From Sipunculus nudus (lineage: Eukaryota > Annelida > Sipuncula > Golfingiida > Sipunculidae), in NCBI GenBank assembly GCA_026874595.1, contig CM049322.1, positions 40,414,840-40,478,839 of the forward strand: DNA of 64,000 nt, given 5' to 3'. The notes beneath the pieces were generated by a model. It did no database searches. It saw only the letters and a list, made by a program, of their open reading frames with translations, and was not told where the DNA came from. The stretch's first letter is position 1. Each line of letters begins with the position of its first letter. Position numbers and translations under genes: made by a program. Below, piece by piece: positions 1-12,676 of the stretch.

Positions 1-3000
1 AAAATTATCGTTATTTGATACTCTTGTTTAGGCCATTGGTTAGTCGGAACCTTTTGCTGTGACAGTATTGCACCTGCATATGAAGATACTCGGCCATTAC
101 GTCATACCGCCATACAAGTCATAAGTAAAAATCGGAATGCTTTACTTTGCAGCTATGGTGGTCACAGATACTAAGCTAGGTTATACTAAGAACTGGAGAC
201 ATCATTTTATCGTTTTTTAATGCAAATCTATATCCATTAAAGTCACCTCATTCATCTGAATTGGATGGATAAATATATAAAGCAAGAATGCACAGGCATA
301 ATTGCTTTCATTAAAACGAGCTATAATATGGAATAAAAAGTCATATTTCCTTCTATAATAATTTAATTTAGTCATAGTTGCTCAATCGACAGAGAAACGA
401 TGGATAAAATTTAAGGCATCACAGTTCATTTGCTGTAACTTATGTTTAGAAATGTTTTAAATGGAAAGTTTCAAATTGCATCGCTTTAACAAACTAAGTA
501 TTCCAACCCCAACCATTTCTGACAGATAATCTAACGCGTCACTGTAAATACCTCTTAATTTTCATGTTTGTAATTGGTTGCATCGGTTTCCTGGAAAAAC
601 ACTTATCCCAGACTCATTATGTTTCTTATAATTTGTTTTACCAACATGTCTAGTAATATCATTTTATCCCATTATATGATAAGGCAATAGTCTGATCAGG
701 CTCAACTAGATATTGGATAAAGGTTATTATTGCAGGATTAAGAACAAGTAAAAATTAAAATGAAATGCTGATTGTATCAATATCTAATAACGTGTAAATA
801 ACACAGGAGGAGGTGTATATTGTATAGGAATAATGACAGAATGTACCTGCAACTAGGACAAGATACCTGGTATCAGCTAGAAGATGCATAGTATGTTCGT
901 TGTATCAGTAAATTTATCAGGTAGCAAAGCAGACCAACACAACGAACCAATCGAATCCGCCTAGATCTGTTTCAGCCTCCTGCGGCTGAAGTAAACCTGC
1001 CTTGTCAGGTCAATGACAAATGAATGAGGGTTTCAGTATTTTTATTTGTTCTGTGTGGTTATCGCACAGGAGTGCAATGCATTTACAATCCCCGATGAAT
1101 GCGGAAACAAGCAATACAGCCACACTCGTAATTCTTATAGGTTATACTGAAACCCCTTGTGATTTATAGATCCTGAACGTTTCTACACCTAGCAGTACTT
1201 TTTAATGGATTCTACAATAGTTTTAGAATCTATATAAAGGGAAATATTTTTAATAAAAATTATACAATAAAATTGGATGTTGCATGGTTTCGCCTTGTAA
1301 GGAACATCGGAACATAAAATATATACTAGAATCAAGATATTTTCCGGTTCAGATAATTAGCGAATTACACAGTGATGTGCACATTTATGGGTTAACCACT
1401 TTATTTCCCTTGCATTCCGCCTTGTTCCCAAGGTTTTTCATGATTCCTTTTTTACTTAGCATCTTTCTTTGAGTCAGGTCTCCAACTCGGTTGAGCAGTG
1501 GCCTTACGTTAGAGGGGCCCATGGGCATTTTGTATCATACGTGGTGAACAACCGATAAAATCTATCGTGAAGATATTAAACAATACACATACATTATTAC
1601 TGTCCACACGCCATAAATGCACCGGAAACACACAAAGCTTAAAGGGTTTATATATGTGGTCAGATGCTCCTTAACGTTTTACATGGAAGGCTCATCTAAA
1701 AAAAGATTTACGTTAGCGAGCAACCTGATTGGACCAATTGTCTTATTAATAATTCATACTCAGGGCCTCGCTGAAGCAGGACCTATGCTAATCTAAGCTT
1801 GAAATCTAACTCAGAGAAACTTGTTTTTACAATTATGGCTTCATATTCAAGGCATCATTACCTCAAATGTCATGGAAGGAGTAAACGTTATTAATTGTAT
1901 GTCAAATTAACTTATTTGATTTCAGGGTTTCAAAGTTTAGTTTATGAATAACTAATTCAAATCCAACCGTTATTACAATTAGATCCATGTAAGGATTCTC
2001 AGAAATTATACATTCTTTTTATTTTATACAAGTGGGATCACCTTATGGGTTCATGATATATATACATGTTGTGGATGAAGCCATTTGTTTGAAATTTGGC
2101 AGTCATCATGAGGTATTTAAACTCATCATGCTAATGTACACAATGTGCTAATTTGCAGTGGAGGTGTGTACCGTTTTTCAAGTGCATTGACCTAATGATT
2201 AGTTATGATGTTAGGAACTCCTCTAAAAAATTTAAGCTAAGAGTTGTGCCATAAGCAATACAGAGGGCTAAAGACGGGAAATAAAAGATCTTATTGGGTA
2301 TTTTGGGAGTTAGGCGATTTATTTAAATTATCCGCGATAACAAAAATATGAAAATTGTGGTCCTCTCAACGATTCCTTCCAGCAATTCCCTTTGGACTTG
2401 TCTGCTTTAAATAATGTATGGTGTAGAAATGATGTTTTTGCATCAGCGATTTTACGACAAGGGTTTAGTTAAACTTACACCTATGACAGCTGTAAAAGAA
2501 ACAACCTCAGGCTGTAACAACATGTATGAACTTTGTAGAATATATTTTGTTCTGAGCATTAGAGTTGCAGGAAAACTTTTGTTTTGGCCTGTTTCCTTTA
2601 CTATCTTCTATGTACGCCTCTTATTTATAATATGTTAGAGCCCAACTGGCCTCTATTCTGTATCTATTTTTGTCAGCCAAATACCTGTCGTAAAGTAATT
2701 TTTATACGTTTTTGTTTTATATTTCCATTGCGGTAACGACTTTTTTATAATAGCCAAATGCATTTGTAAACTATTTATCTACAACATTGCTGATTCATGA
2801 CGTGAAAAATCGTTTTCAATGTTTGTATGCCTATTCTGAGAGCTATTTAATGATATATTTAAGTCGGGTCTTAAACGCATGCACATACACTTAAATAGCT
2901 CAACGTGATTAACCTAAAAATACCATGTTTAACATATTTCATAAATATTTATTTGAAATTTATTGAATTATATAATTTTCATTATTTATAAAGACATCCC

Positions 3001-4430
3001 TAAGACATCCAAGAATTTATTAATCATTTATACTTATTCATCCAATTAATTAACTTCCAAAAAGACACATTAGATCTAATAATTCCATATTTTATGTTCT
3101 TATGTTATATTGAAAGTTTGGGATAAAATGCCTGAACACGCAGGAAAACATATCAATGAGGAAACAAACATCTGTAAGTGATAAATCATGATGCGGTCCC
3201 GAGAGTAAGTTGTGCAATTCATTATCTTATTTTAACCGTCGGGGTTAAATATCAGTGTATCACTTTCCGCTGTATTAAATCCCATTTCTCACTTTCAATG
3301 TGTTCTTTATCTCTTTCCTAAAAATTTAACTTGCTTATACCATTAACACCTATTTCTATATTCTCTTTATTTATAATAAATGTGTCCCAAACACATGATA
3401 AAAGGTGGTTAATACAAAAAGATGAATAAAAATAAATAAAATAAGGTTGGCCTCTTAAACGGATCCGGTAGTTAAATGTTATATTTGAGGATGAAAAAAA
3501 CATAAAAAATCAAGTGAAAAGGTTGGTTAAAATCTTTATCCTAATTGGATGATTACGTTTAGCGTTAATAGTTGTTTGAATAAATATTCTTTACTTACAA
3601 ATTAAAACAAATGTTAATTAAATAACCTTTAGCAATTTATTTTGTTTACCCATGTGTAACGATTATGGGAACTTTCAAAATGCCAGTGACATATGGGGTG
3701 GAAATATTATATCATATATGGTTTTTTAACTAGTTAATTGAATAATTTTGGGAACCATGTGGCTAGCAGCGGTGGATTAAAACAGATTCGGTCCATCAGG
3801 TAAATTTCTAAACCTATTACAACATGTATGGAGGAGGTGACGAATCTCACATATTAGGACGAAAGTCGCTACATATTGGATGTATCTGACACATCGTGTA
3901 TTGGTCTTTCTTTATGTATAGATGTCTTTAAGATGAGCCCTTTCACCAGTCATATATGGGCCAAATAAAATATGTTATCCCAGAATCAATTTATGTCCTT
4001 GTAGCTTTTGCATACATTGTTTTCCCCGTCCTTCTTTGTTTAATCTTTATTTCGATAAGACTTTCTTGAGTCTTGCCTGTAAAACTGATAAGAGAGTACT
4101 TTCACCTACATTACATACAGAAAATAACTCAAATTATGTTTCATTGTGACAGAAAATCATGCTTTTTCTTAGAACTCAAATCCTGCTGATACCCCTAGAT
4201 CGTAAAATAATAAGGAACAATATTCAAAACACGATAACGCTTTGTTTGCATTGGAACATTAGGAGCAATATAGTTCATGATTGTATATGAAACTTTGTAT
4301 TGTTTGTATTTACTTTTTCTGACAAATTCTAATACTATTCACCTTCATATTACAGGTAAAATCATCCTCAGATTTAGTTGTATATATGCAAATGTATCAA
4401 CAGTTACAGAACGGATTACTAAAGATAAGT
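1..4430. repeat. Unit A of an ancient ~4.4 kb tandem duplication
   Basis: This stretch aligns in order along nearly its whole length with 4431-10225. Matching blocks include 210-330 with 4660-4750, 400-660 with 4820-5100, 940-1170 with 5330-5550, 1650-1790 with 6250-6370, 2290-2620 with 6850-7190, 3160-3310 with 7950-8110, 3360-3500 with 8470-8620, 3650-4060 with 8840-9790 and 4260-4407 with 10120-10222. Divergence is high, by eye about one third of positions plus many indels, so the duplication is old. No reading frame is preserved between the copies, so the unit is noncoding. It probably continues to the left of the window. Confidence 0.8.
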
Positions 4431-5479
4431 AACATTTGATAGAACTGAAAATAAATATGACCTGCATGTAATCTGAGATAATATAACCACAAGAGGTAGT
4501 CTAGTAGATACGGTATACAAAAATAAGATTTGGTAAAGTGTGCTCTGGTGGACAGATCATGAAATCTTTACTCGCAACAAAAAACTCTTTCATGCCGACA
4601 GTATACCAAAAAATGATAATATCAGTTGACTGTATATTAATAAGAAATGTATCCATGAAAGAGGTATCATAAATCTGAATTTGTAAACGAATATATAAAA
4701 CAAGAAGAAAAATTGCATAATAGATGTATTTAAAATGCATATAATCTGACAGAGAAAATTCTGTTCCCTCTGTAGTAATTTAATTTTATCATATTTGCTC
4801 AAAATTAATTTTCGGCACTTTGAAATTTAACGCATCACTGCTCATTTGCTGTAAAGTATGACTGATGATCAGAAATTCTTTTCATACTTTAGGATAGTTT
4901 CAAAATCTAATTCAAAGCCCTAACCCTTTATGACAGATACTGTAACGCGCTACTGCAATCAAAGTTCCCATCTATATCTTAATGTACATGTTTGTAATTG
5001 CTTGACAGACGTTCATCAGTTTCCTGAATGGACACTTAATCCTAAACTCATTATGTTTCTGTTACCTGTTATACAAATATGTTTAGTAAAATTATTTCAT
5101 CCATATTATGTGACAAGGCACAGAAATATGATGGGGCAGGGCCCATTGATTCAAAATCAAGAACAAATCAAAATTAAACTGTTAATATCAAGAGAGGGCG
5201 TGAACGTTTTATATGAGCAATGCCATGATATTCTTGCACACATGGGAAGATGCCTTATGTCCGCTGGAAGTCTCCTCATGGTATCAGTAAACGTGTAAGG
5301 TAACATACCAGAATAACAAAATGAACAAATCACACCCCACTGGATCCATTTTGGTCCTCCGCGGAAGAGGTAACCCTGCCTTGTCAGCTCCATGACAAAT
5401 GAATGAAGGTTTCGGTATTTCTATGTGCTCTGCTTGGTTATCTCCCAGTACCGCAATGCATTTACGAATCCCGATGAAT

Positions 5480-5966
5480 AGGGAGGCAAGCAATAAAGCC
5501 GGAATTGTAATTCTTACAAGTAATACTGAAACTCCTTGTGACATATACAGCTTGTAGGTATCTACAACTATCACATACATATATATCAGGATACGGTAGA
5601 TACTCTCTATATGGAAAAACAATAATGGAAATTGAACCATAATAGGTGATGAAGCTCAATGCATTGTTATGGATACAATATACACATGTTCGAGATGTTT
5701 CTTGTGGAAAAAGCATAGGGAGGCAAGCATAGGGAGGCAAGCAATAAAGCCGGAATTGTAATTCTTACAAGTAATACTAAAACTCCTTGTGACATATACA
5801 GCTTGTAGGTATCTACAACTATCACATACATTTATATCAGGATACGGTAGATACTCTCTATATGGAAAAACAATAATGGAAATTGAACCATAATAGGTGA
5901 TGAAGCTCAATGCATTGTTATGGATACAATATACACATGTTCGAGATGTTTCTTGTGGAAAAAGCA
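5480..5966. repeat. Recent 236 bp tandem duplication with a 14 bp stub
   Basis: Positions 5480-5715 and 5731-5966 are 236 bp copies that differ at only two bases by direct comparison. Between them, 5717-5730 repeats the first 13 bases of the unit, a truncated third start. Unit A has only one version of this segment (about 1100-1190), so the duplication happened after A and B separated. Confidence 0.95.
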
Positions 5967-7194
5967 AGTCACACGTCAACATATGAGCATTTCTTACAGC
6001 CTTCCCCAATAATTTTCATTTATTTGCAACGGTTTCAATGGTTCGATTTCCAAAGTAAACACATTCTCCTTGGAGCCAAGTCTCCATCTTGGTTTGGGAT
6101 AGTGCTATATATGTCCTGCACATCATGAATTGTGAACAGGTGTGCATGTGGCGGAGCTGATATCATAACCACCAATTTAACCCATCGTTACAACATTAAA
6201 CTCAACACAGGCATAAAACTGTTCAACCGTCCGATATCCACGGGAAACGAGGTTTACATGCCTTTATATAAAAGTTCGCGAGCAACATTATTGGTCATAT
6301 TGTCTTGTATTTAATTTATGACGAAGCATGTTCTGGGACTCGCTGAAGCAATTCCTCTGCTAAACTGAGCTTGATACATAAGTTCCTATCAAATGTATTC
6401 ATTTAATTTTAGGTTTTTAAAATTTAGCGTATGAATAAATAATACATAGCCAACCTAAATTGCAACATTTACTGATTCTGCAGATTTTATTTTTCATTTT
6501 AGGCCAGTGGGATAACCCTTGATGTACTGATAAGGTCATAACCTAGACATATGTTGAGTATGTGGGTTGATCTATGTGTTCATTAAATCCTTTTATTTGG
6601 AATTTGCTATTTAATCTATTGAAAAGACAAGACTAGCACATTGGTACCCGTTAATCATAAGGTATAGAATCCAAATATGCCAATGTATATGCTATCGTAA
6701 ATTAGAACGGAGTTGTGAATAGTCATTTATATTCGAAATGCAATGACTTAATGTTTGCTTTTGATTTTACGTATGTTAAGAGTAAAACTATTTAACATTA
6801 AACCAAGAATTTTGTCATAATTCATTCAAAAGACTAAATACTGGCCACATAAGATCTTTTTGGGTATGTTTGGAGTTATATATTTACTGAGTGAATCCTA
6901 GCCAAAAAATCAAAACATCGTTGGCCTCTTTAAGGACTTTCAGTAATTCCCCGTTGGAATTGTGTCTCTGATTTAAATAACATATGCTTAAGAAATGGTG
7001 TTTTGGCAGCAGTGGTGTTAAAACCAGAAGTTTACTTCAACTTACACCTACGCCCAGATGTTCACCCTTATGGCGATCGTAAAAGCAACGACCAGAACCT
7101 GCAATAACGTGTATGAATCTTGCAAAGCTGGTTTATTTTGAAACTGCAAGATGACAGGTGTCCTGCCCCTTTCTTTTACTGTCTACTGTGTACA

Positions 7195-7196
<2 letters not shown>

Positions 7197-7229
<33 letters not shown>
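7197..7229. repeat. (TA)n microsatellite
   Basis: A pure TA tract of 33 bp inside unit B; unit A has no such tract at the matching place (about 2620). Confidence 0.97.
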
Positions 7230-7233
<4 letters not shown>

Positions 7234-8022
7234 GTCGTGTATGCTCCAACCCTACTTGCCTCTATCTTTATCTGGATGTTTATTTAACCAGTAGAGCGTT
7301 TTAATATTTTGGTTTAAAAAATTTGCTTTGGTAGTCACAATACGTGTCGTTAAAAGTACTTTTCATTGCCTAATTTCTATACCTAAGCTTTTTATGCGAT
7401 TTAAACACAGACAATATATCAGATGAAACTGAAAACCAGCTGAAAAAGAGAGAACATATATAATAACACGGTTAACATGAACATGGTTAACACACATGAA
7501 CATGATTATATTTGAACTATGTGTTACTTCAATCGCATGTGTGCATGAAGTCTACCTTGTGTATAGCCCACATCTATATAACATTCCGACTGAAGTTTAT
7601 ATGATATTTTAGGCACGTCCCTAACGCATACAAGTAGACCTTTTATGAATAACCTACTACCAAAACTTAAGAGAATTATTCAAAAATTGCAAAACCAATT
7701 ATAGCATTTTATAAATGTTGATCTTTACATTGATTGAATAATATAATAGTAAGATGATTCATAACATCTATAATAATTGGCTCGCAAAATAAATGAAATT
7801 AATTAACTTAATCAGTTACTCTTTTATGCAATTACGTTAACAGCCAAAAAGACAAATTAAATATAATCATTTCATATTTTACGTGTTGGTGTTTAATTGA
7901 TAGACAGGGTATTATAAAGCCTGATTACGGATAAAAAAAAATAACTGATGAAAACAAACATCTGTAGGTGATAAATCACGCTGCAGTTCCGGGGTAAGCT
8001 TTGCAATTAATCAGCTTAATTT

Positions 8023-8058
8023 AACTTCGGGTTATATATCAACTTCGGGTTATATATC
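8023..8058. repeat. 18 bp perfect tandem duplication
   Basis: AACTTCGGGTTATATATC occurs twice in a row (8023-8040, 8041-8058). Unit A has a single related copy near 3240, so this is a small local duplication in B. Confidence 0.95.
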
Positions 8059-8129
8059 AATGCATCCCTATCCATCGTAATAAATCCTAAATCTAGCACT
8101 CTTCGTATTATCTATCTCTTTACTATAAC

Positions 8130-8455
8130 TTTCTCTGTCCAGTAACCTCCCATTATGTTTCAATAATTCCCTCTTTTTTAAGGATATGTCCCTGGTCTGT
8201 TGGTGTCATAGTTAATTGAATGAGGACGAATGTATCCATATGATAAGAATAATTTGTTATGATTAAGTATTCTGGATTTCTGGTTTTATATGCAGGGGTC
8301 AGGAACAATCCTGAAGTCATAACCTTGATATTAGAGCGAATATCTGAGGTTCTATAACGAAATTTCACCATTAAGCTATTGAGGCACCGGCGGGGCTTGA
8401 ACTGGGGAACTTCAGCTCCGAAGTCCAATGCCTTAACCACTAGGCTACCTCGTAA
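8130..8455 (-). mobile_element. tRNA-derived SINE-like insertion
   Basis: On the minus strand, 8454-8381 reads as a tRNA-like head. A clean A box (TAGCCTAGTGGTTAAGGC, at 8430-8447) is followed by a B box (AGTTCAAGCCCCG, at 8391-8403), and the D stem can pair. The acceptor and T stems no longer pair well, so this is not a functional tRNA gene. The segment from about 8130 to 8455 has no counterpart in unit A, where the flanks meet near 3355, which supports insertion after duplication. Internal RNA polymerase III promoter boxes are the hallmark of SINEs. The exact ends and the body family are not known. Confidence 0.65.
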
Positions 8456-8469
8456 TCCTATATTCTCTT

Positions 8470-8975
8470 ATTTCTTATTTATTTGTCCCAAACACGTGAT
8501 ACATGGTGGTTGATAATATATTTCTTCTAAGTAATAGGTGAATGCAAATACTAAATTAATGTTGGACTCTTTAACCGGATTCGGTATTTTGAGGGTACAT
8601 TCGAGGATGGGAAATCCCAAAAACAAGGGAAAAGAGGGGTGAAGATAAATTCCATTTTTATTTTCTTTGTATCATATTTTTTTCAATAAAATTTCTCTCC
8701 TTTGTTATCTCTTTTGACGCTAGTGGTTTGCAAACACGTGTTATATTGTGTATTTTTGTGCACGTTTATTCTTTAATTGTAATAAAAACAAATGCTAATT
8801 TCAATAACTTTCACCTCTTTAACCTCGTTCGGCAAACAGTGATTAGGGTATGAGAAAAGGTCAAAATAACAGTGAACAGAGGGATAGAAATCTGATATTA
8901 TACACGGTTGATAACGCCTTGTAAACTAATACATTGAATTAGTGCAGGAACCATGAAGTTAGAACCGGAAGATTT
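8470..8975. repeat. ~200-250 bp sub-repeats within unit B
   Basis: Within both units a shorter motif recurs: an AAACACGTG-like start, a (T/A)-rich middle, then CTCTTTAACC..TTCGG and a purine-rich tail. In B the starts are near 8490, 8735 and, more degraded, 8895. The same order is seen in unit A near 3390 and 3600. The sub-repetition therefore predates the A/B duplication. Confidence 0.55.
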
Positions 8976-9224
8976 ATTCAGATTTCGGACAATCATGTAA
9001 CTTCTAAACCTATTATAACTAGTACTGAGGAAATGAAGAATGTCAGATACTAAGACCCATGTCAGTACAAAAGATATTTATCCAAAGCATCGTGTATTGG
9101 TCTGTCTATATGTATATATTTGTTTAAGACGAGCCCTTTTACCAGTCATACAGGGGTCAAAAGGCGGGTCAGACGAAGATAAAATATTTTATCCCAGAAT
9201 CAATGTTATATCCCTGTTGCATTT

Positions 9225-9741
9225 GCACGTATTCACATGAGTTGTACAAATAGTAGGATTCTCTACAGCTAAGGCCAGAATTAAGGTTGAAAGGCATCTC
9301 TTTATAACATTTACTGGAGATCATTTTGCTACAGCAAATATTAGCTTTAGCCATTTGACGAGGATTGCTCTACCCTGCCGGATGAATTCTATACTCCTGT
9401 AACTGTCAGGTTGCTTATTGTGTTTTTAATTTTATAATAGATATTTTCCTTTAATAGGATGGGAATTTTCTTACCTTTTTCATGACAGAAGAGATTCTGT
9501 TTTGTTATGTATTAAGCTTCGGTATATAGAAAACAACAATCGATAAACACAAATGCTGCATGAAAACCAATAGAAACTACGTTAAGTTAGATTCATTTTT
9601 CAGTAATTTGCTTTTCGAGGTTGTTTTCTACCTGATTGATTCCTCTCTATATAAATGCAGACGTTTTCTCAGACAAATGGGCCTCCGATAAAAATGCATG
9701 AATATATTTATAGTTCATACATGTATGATTAACATAAAGTG
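9225..9741. other. ~515 bp segment present in unit B but not in unit A
   Basis: Unit A runs directly from a block matching 9060-9224 to one matching 9742-9795, joined near 4010. Either B gained an insertion or A lost sequence. I see no clear terminal inverted repeats, poly(A) tail or coding motif. It includes an open frame (9354-9169, minus) that is not convincing. Confidence 0.6.
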
Positions 9742-10225
9742 CATAAATTGTTTTCTCCTCCCTTCCTTGTTTTATCCTTTTTACGATAAGACTTTTTTAA
9801 CATTTATGTTCAAAATATTGTACCATATTTTGTCATTTTTTATCTTAATGCAGCTACCGACTTGCCTGTAGAATTATTAAGAAAGTATTATGATTTTTTA
9901 GCTGAAAATCATGAAATCATCACTACCTTCTGTCCTCTTTCAGCCTACACAGATCGATATCTCAGCAACAGCAAAAACATTCCCTATATAAACCATAGAC
10001 TTGTTATTAGACAATCTAAGACAACCCATTGACAAATAAATCATTTATGTTTCGCTGATCCAGAATGTGGCAACAATCCCAAATCAGTTGACCGTAAAAA
10101 GAAATGTCACATGAAGTGTAGCCTAATATAGTTTGATCGATTATACCTCCTCCAGATGATGACCGATATCTTTTTCTGTCCTTCCTTCATACGACATGCA
10201 TGCTAATGTCCATCTGTTACCAGTG

Positions 10226-10420
10226 AACTGGGTTTGGAAGATTCTGGATTTTCACCCAAGCCCGAGAGAGCAAACGGCTGAAATACTATAATTGCTTGTC
10301 ACTTCGTATGGCGGAAAATATGTTAAACCGGATGCACAGTGGCAGACGAAACGCTGTTGGTATTCATGAGAAAATATATGGGAGAGCAAACTGACAATAA
10401 ATTTAACACCAGGCTTGTAT
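10226..10420 (+). repeat. Dispersed repeat R1, copy 1
   Basis: This shares an ordered set of blocks with 14470-14640 and 22956-23110: CTGGATTTT, then a purine-rich AGAG..GGC stretch, then AATTGCTTGTCACTTC followed by ATGGCGG and an A-rich AAATATG. With copy 3 it also shares GAGAAAAT downstream. All three copies have the same orientation. Family and full length are unknown. Confidence 0.6.
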
Positions 10421-10502
10421 ACAAGTGGAGCACACTGTATCATTCCTGGTTGTTCAACAACACCAGTGAAAGAATTAGTTGTTACGTTCTGGGACGTTTA
10501 AA

Positions 10503-10656
10503 TACAGTGGAACCTCTCCTTATGGGTACCTCTGTACACAATTTACGCCGACTTTCGGAGATTAGGTCCCAAAATATAACCTCCCTACTAAGGGTACCTC
10601 TCTATTGCGGACAAAAAGTCCGGTCCCAATGTTCGTAATTCGGAGGTTCTAATGTA
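10503..10656. mobile_element. Pogo/Tc1-like miniature inverted-repeat element
   Basis: The left end reads TACAGTGGAACCTC and the right end, on the minus strand, reads TACATTAGAACCTC, so the terminal inverted repeats are about 14 bp with TA at both outer edges. The interior carries AGGGTACCTCTCTATTGCGG, typical of such elements. At 154 bp it is too short to encode a transposase. TACAGTNNAACCTC ends and TA target sites are characteristic of Tigger/pogo-like elements; the superfamily call rests on that pattern. Confidence 0.75.
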
Positions 10657-12640
10657 GTATGTACATTCTGAGACGTTTATACATTACAAAACTAATTCAT
10701 TACTCGCACTATCGGTCGCGATAATATTTTCATATTGTTATGTAATCTGCCTCACATTGACCATTATACCCTTGACTTTTACAGTGTATTTGAATATCAC
10801 AGTAGATTGCTGTAGATTAGTCATGCTTTACTGAAAACCCATATTCAAAGGGTCTTTCTATATCGGTAAGGCATGTAATCCATATAATCTGTACACACAA
10901 ATCGGTGCACTGTATATAGTTATGTGTATCCTGTATATTGGAGACAGTATACATACCGATCTCTGGAGCATTGCCATATGATGTGAGAGAGTATTGTTTT
11001 AAACAAACCAGACAATTGAACTATTTGTTTCAGTCACTGCTGTCGTTATGATGTTCTAGAGAATGTTTGAGTAGAAAAGATTCCTCTTTACTCTTCCTGT
11101 TTTGCCTTACCGTTCATTGGATGTGGTAGGTTGTTTCAGGGTTCCCTTAACAATCCTTTTAAGTGAAGTCTTTTGTGGATATTCCACTCTAATGAGCAAG
11201 AATTTGGCTATATACAGAATATATGTTCAATATATGTCGAATCTAAAATTCGGAAACAGGTCCGAATTAATATGAAAGATTAATATAAAAAAAGCTAAAA
11301 CATGGCGATTGGCAACTCTCCCCGTGTCTCTCATACATTCCTTAACTATGAGCAGAAGACAGCTAAACATAAATCTGCTTGTTTGGTCAAATCATATATA
11401 ACCATCCAATAATTCTGTCCAATAGAACAGAAGTAAACCAAAGGTAAATAGAAATGTTGTCACGTTGAAAAGAGTATATTATTATATTTTATGTATTGAC
11501 TTTTGACGACAGCACATTACACAAGTGAATAAATAATGCTTCTCTGACAATTGCTTCATACAGATGGCTAAAGTGAATGTATCAAACGACTACTATTTTA
11601 TTTGATTAAGTTTATTACGAAATGGAAATTAATTTAATTAATTTTAATTCAAATTTAATATTCTAAAGTAAAACAAATAAAATGTTTAATACTGACAAAC
11701 AATAAATCCTAAACGTAGATATAAAAACATGTATGTGATATATACGGCTGTGACAGCCAATTGTGTATTGCTGCCGTTTAAGTTAACAAGCCACACCCTG
11801 CCGCCCTCTTCCATTAACCATACTAAAGTTTACCTAACCATGAACTCTATGGAAGCTTAATCGCTTATTCATTCAATGAATAATCCTGGACAAAGCAGTG
11901 GTGAGCAACCAGTCTTTGGTGAAAAAAAGTTATTATTTGTGATATAAACAGCTAAATACCTGACTAGCATAGAATTTGGATAATTTGGGCGAAACTCCAA
12001 AACAGAACACGTGTACTGATGTAATATGTACCATTATCCCTATTCGCTTGAATATTTTTTTATACAATTGTGACAGTATAAAAAATCCTAGGCCAAAGGT
12101 TGCTGGAGCTTTTCCCCCGTCTTTTGAGTGAATAAATATACAGAAAATCTAGCTGATGACGTCCTTCAATGGGACATCATGGGCGACTGACCTTTGCGAC
12201 GCCAATGTGACGTCACTATTGTCTTATTACCAGCTCTTTGAACCATATATATATGAAAGGCCTGTGTAGGAGCATATATGGTGCTCATTAGCATACTAAG
12301 GTCAAAGTGGCTGAGCATAAGGGCTGTTGTGATCAAATCAATTAATCTCTGTCCAATCATACCTTGCCTATATTTCATCGTAAAATTTGTCAATAATGTA
12401 TAGATGCATTCAATATTCATCATATAAATAAAAACAGAGCTCAAAATTATTTAAAACTGTCTCAGAAATGTGCCTCTGGATAATCCAGTATAGTGGATAA
12501 ATGCTTATTTTTTAGGTTAGAAAGACATATACTAGAGTGGAATTTTACACAGATATGTTTCAAAGAGAGAACTTTAGGGCTCCCTCAAAAGTAGGTCCGG
12601 GTGTTTTGTATGAAGAGAGTTGTATCAGTTACGGACAGCA

Positions 12641-12643
<3 letters not shown>
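10657..12643. other. AT-rich DNA, no gene seen
   Basis: I see no supported coding frame or repeat here. A perfect ten-base palindrome GTGACGTCAC (12207-12216), a CRE/ATF-type site, lies in a slightly GC-richer patch (12150-12230). Single palindromes of this length are expected by chance at this scale. Confidence 0.5.

Positions 12644-12673
<30 letters not shown>
12644..12673. repeat. (TA)n microsatellite
   Basis: A pure AT/TA dinucleotide tract. Confidence 0.97.

Positions 12674-12676
<3 letters not shown>

Larger units (their letters stand above)
4431..10225. repeat. Unit B of the ~4.4 kb tandem duplication, enlarged by insertions
   Basis: This is the second copy of the unit in 1-4430, in the same orientation and directly after it. 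It is longer because of four differences visible on alignment: an internal 236 bp tandem duplication (5480-5966), a (TA)n tract (7197-7229), a tRNA-like insertion (about 8130-8455), and a ~515 bp segment (about 9225-9741) absent from unit A. Homology to A ends near 10222, where both copies share a block ending in a CAG.. GTTAC type sequence. The open frame at 4930-5298 (122 codons) is interrupted in unit A and is not treated as a gene. Confidence 0.8.

Noticed and set aside
4930-5298. 122-codon open frame as a gene
   Set aside because: It lies in duplicated unit B; the matching segment of unit A has stops and indels, so the frame is not conserved.
5462-6009. Related protein-like frames on the minus strand
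   Set aside because: They are produced by the 236 bp tandem duplication and share sequence for that reason only.
8381-8454. Functional tRNA gene
   Set aside because: A and B boxes are good but acceptor and T stems do not pair; the context is an insertion with extra body sequence.
12207-12216. CRE/CREB-regulated promoter from TGACGTCA palindromes (also 21201, 41803)
   Set aside because: About one such 8-mer is expected per 65 kb; three in 64 kb with no nearby gene is not evidence of regulation.
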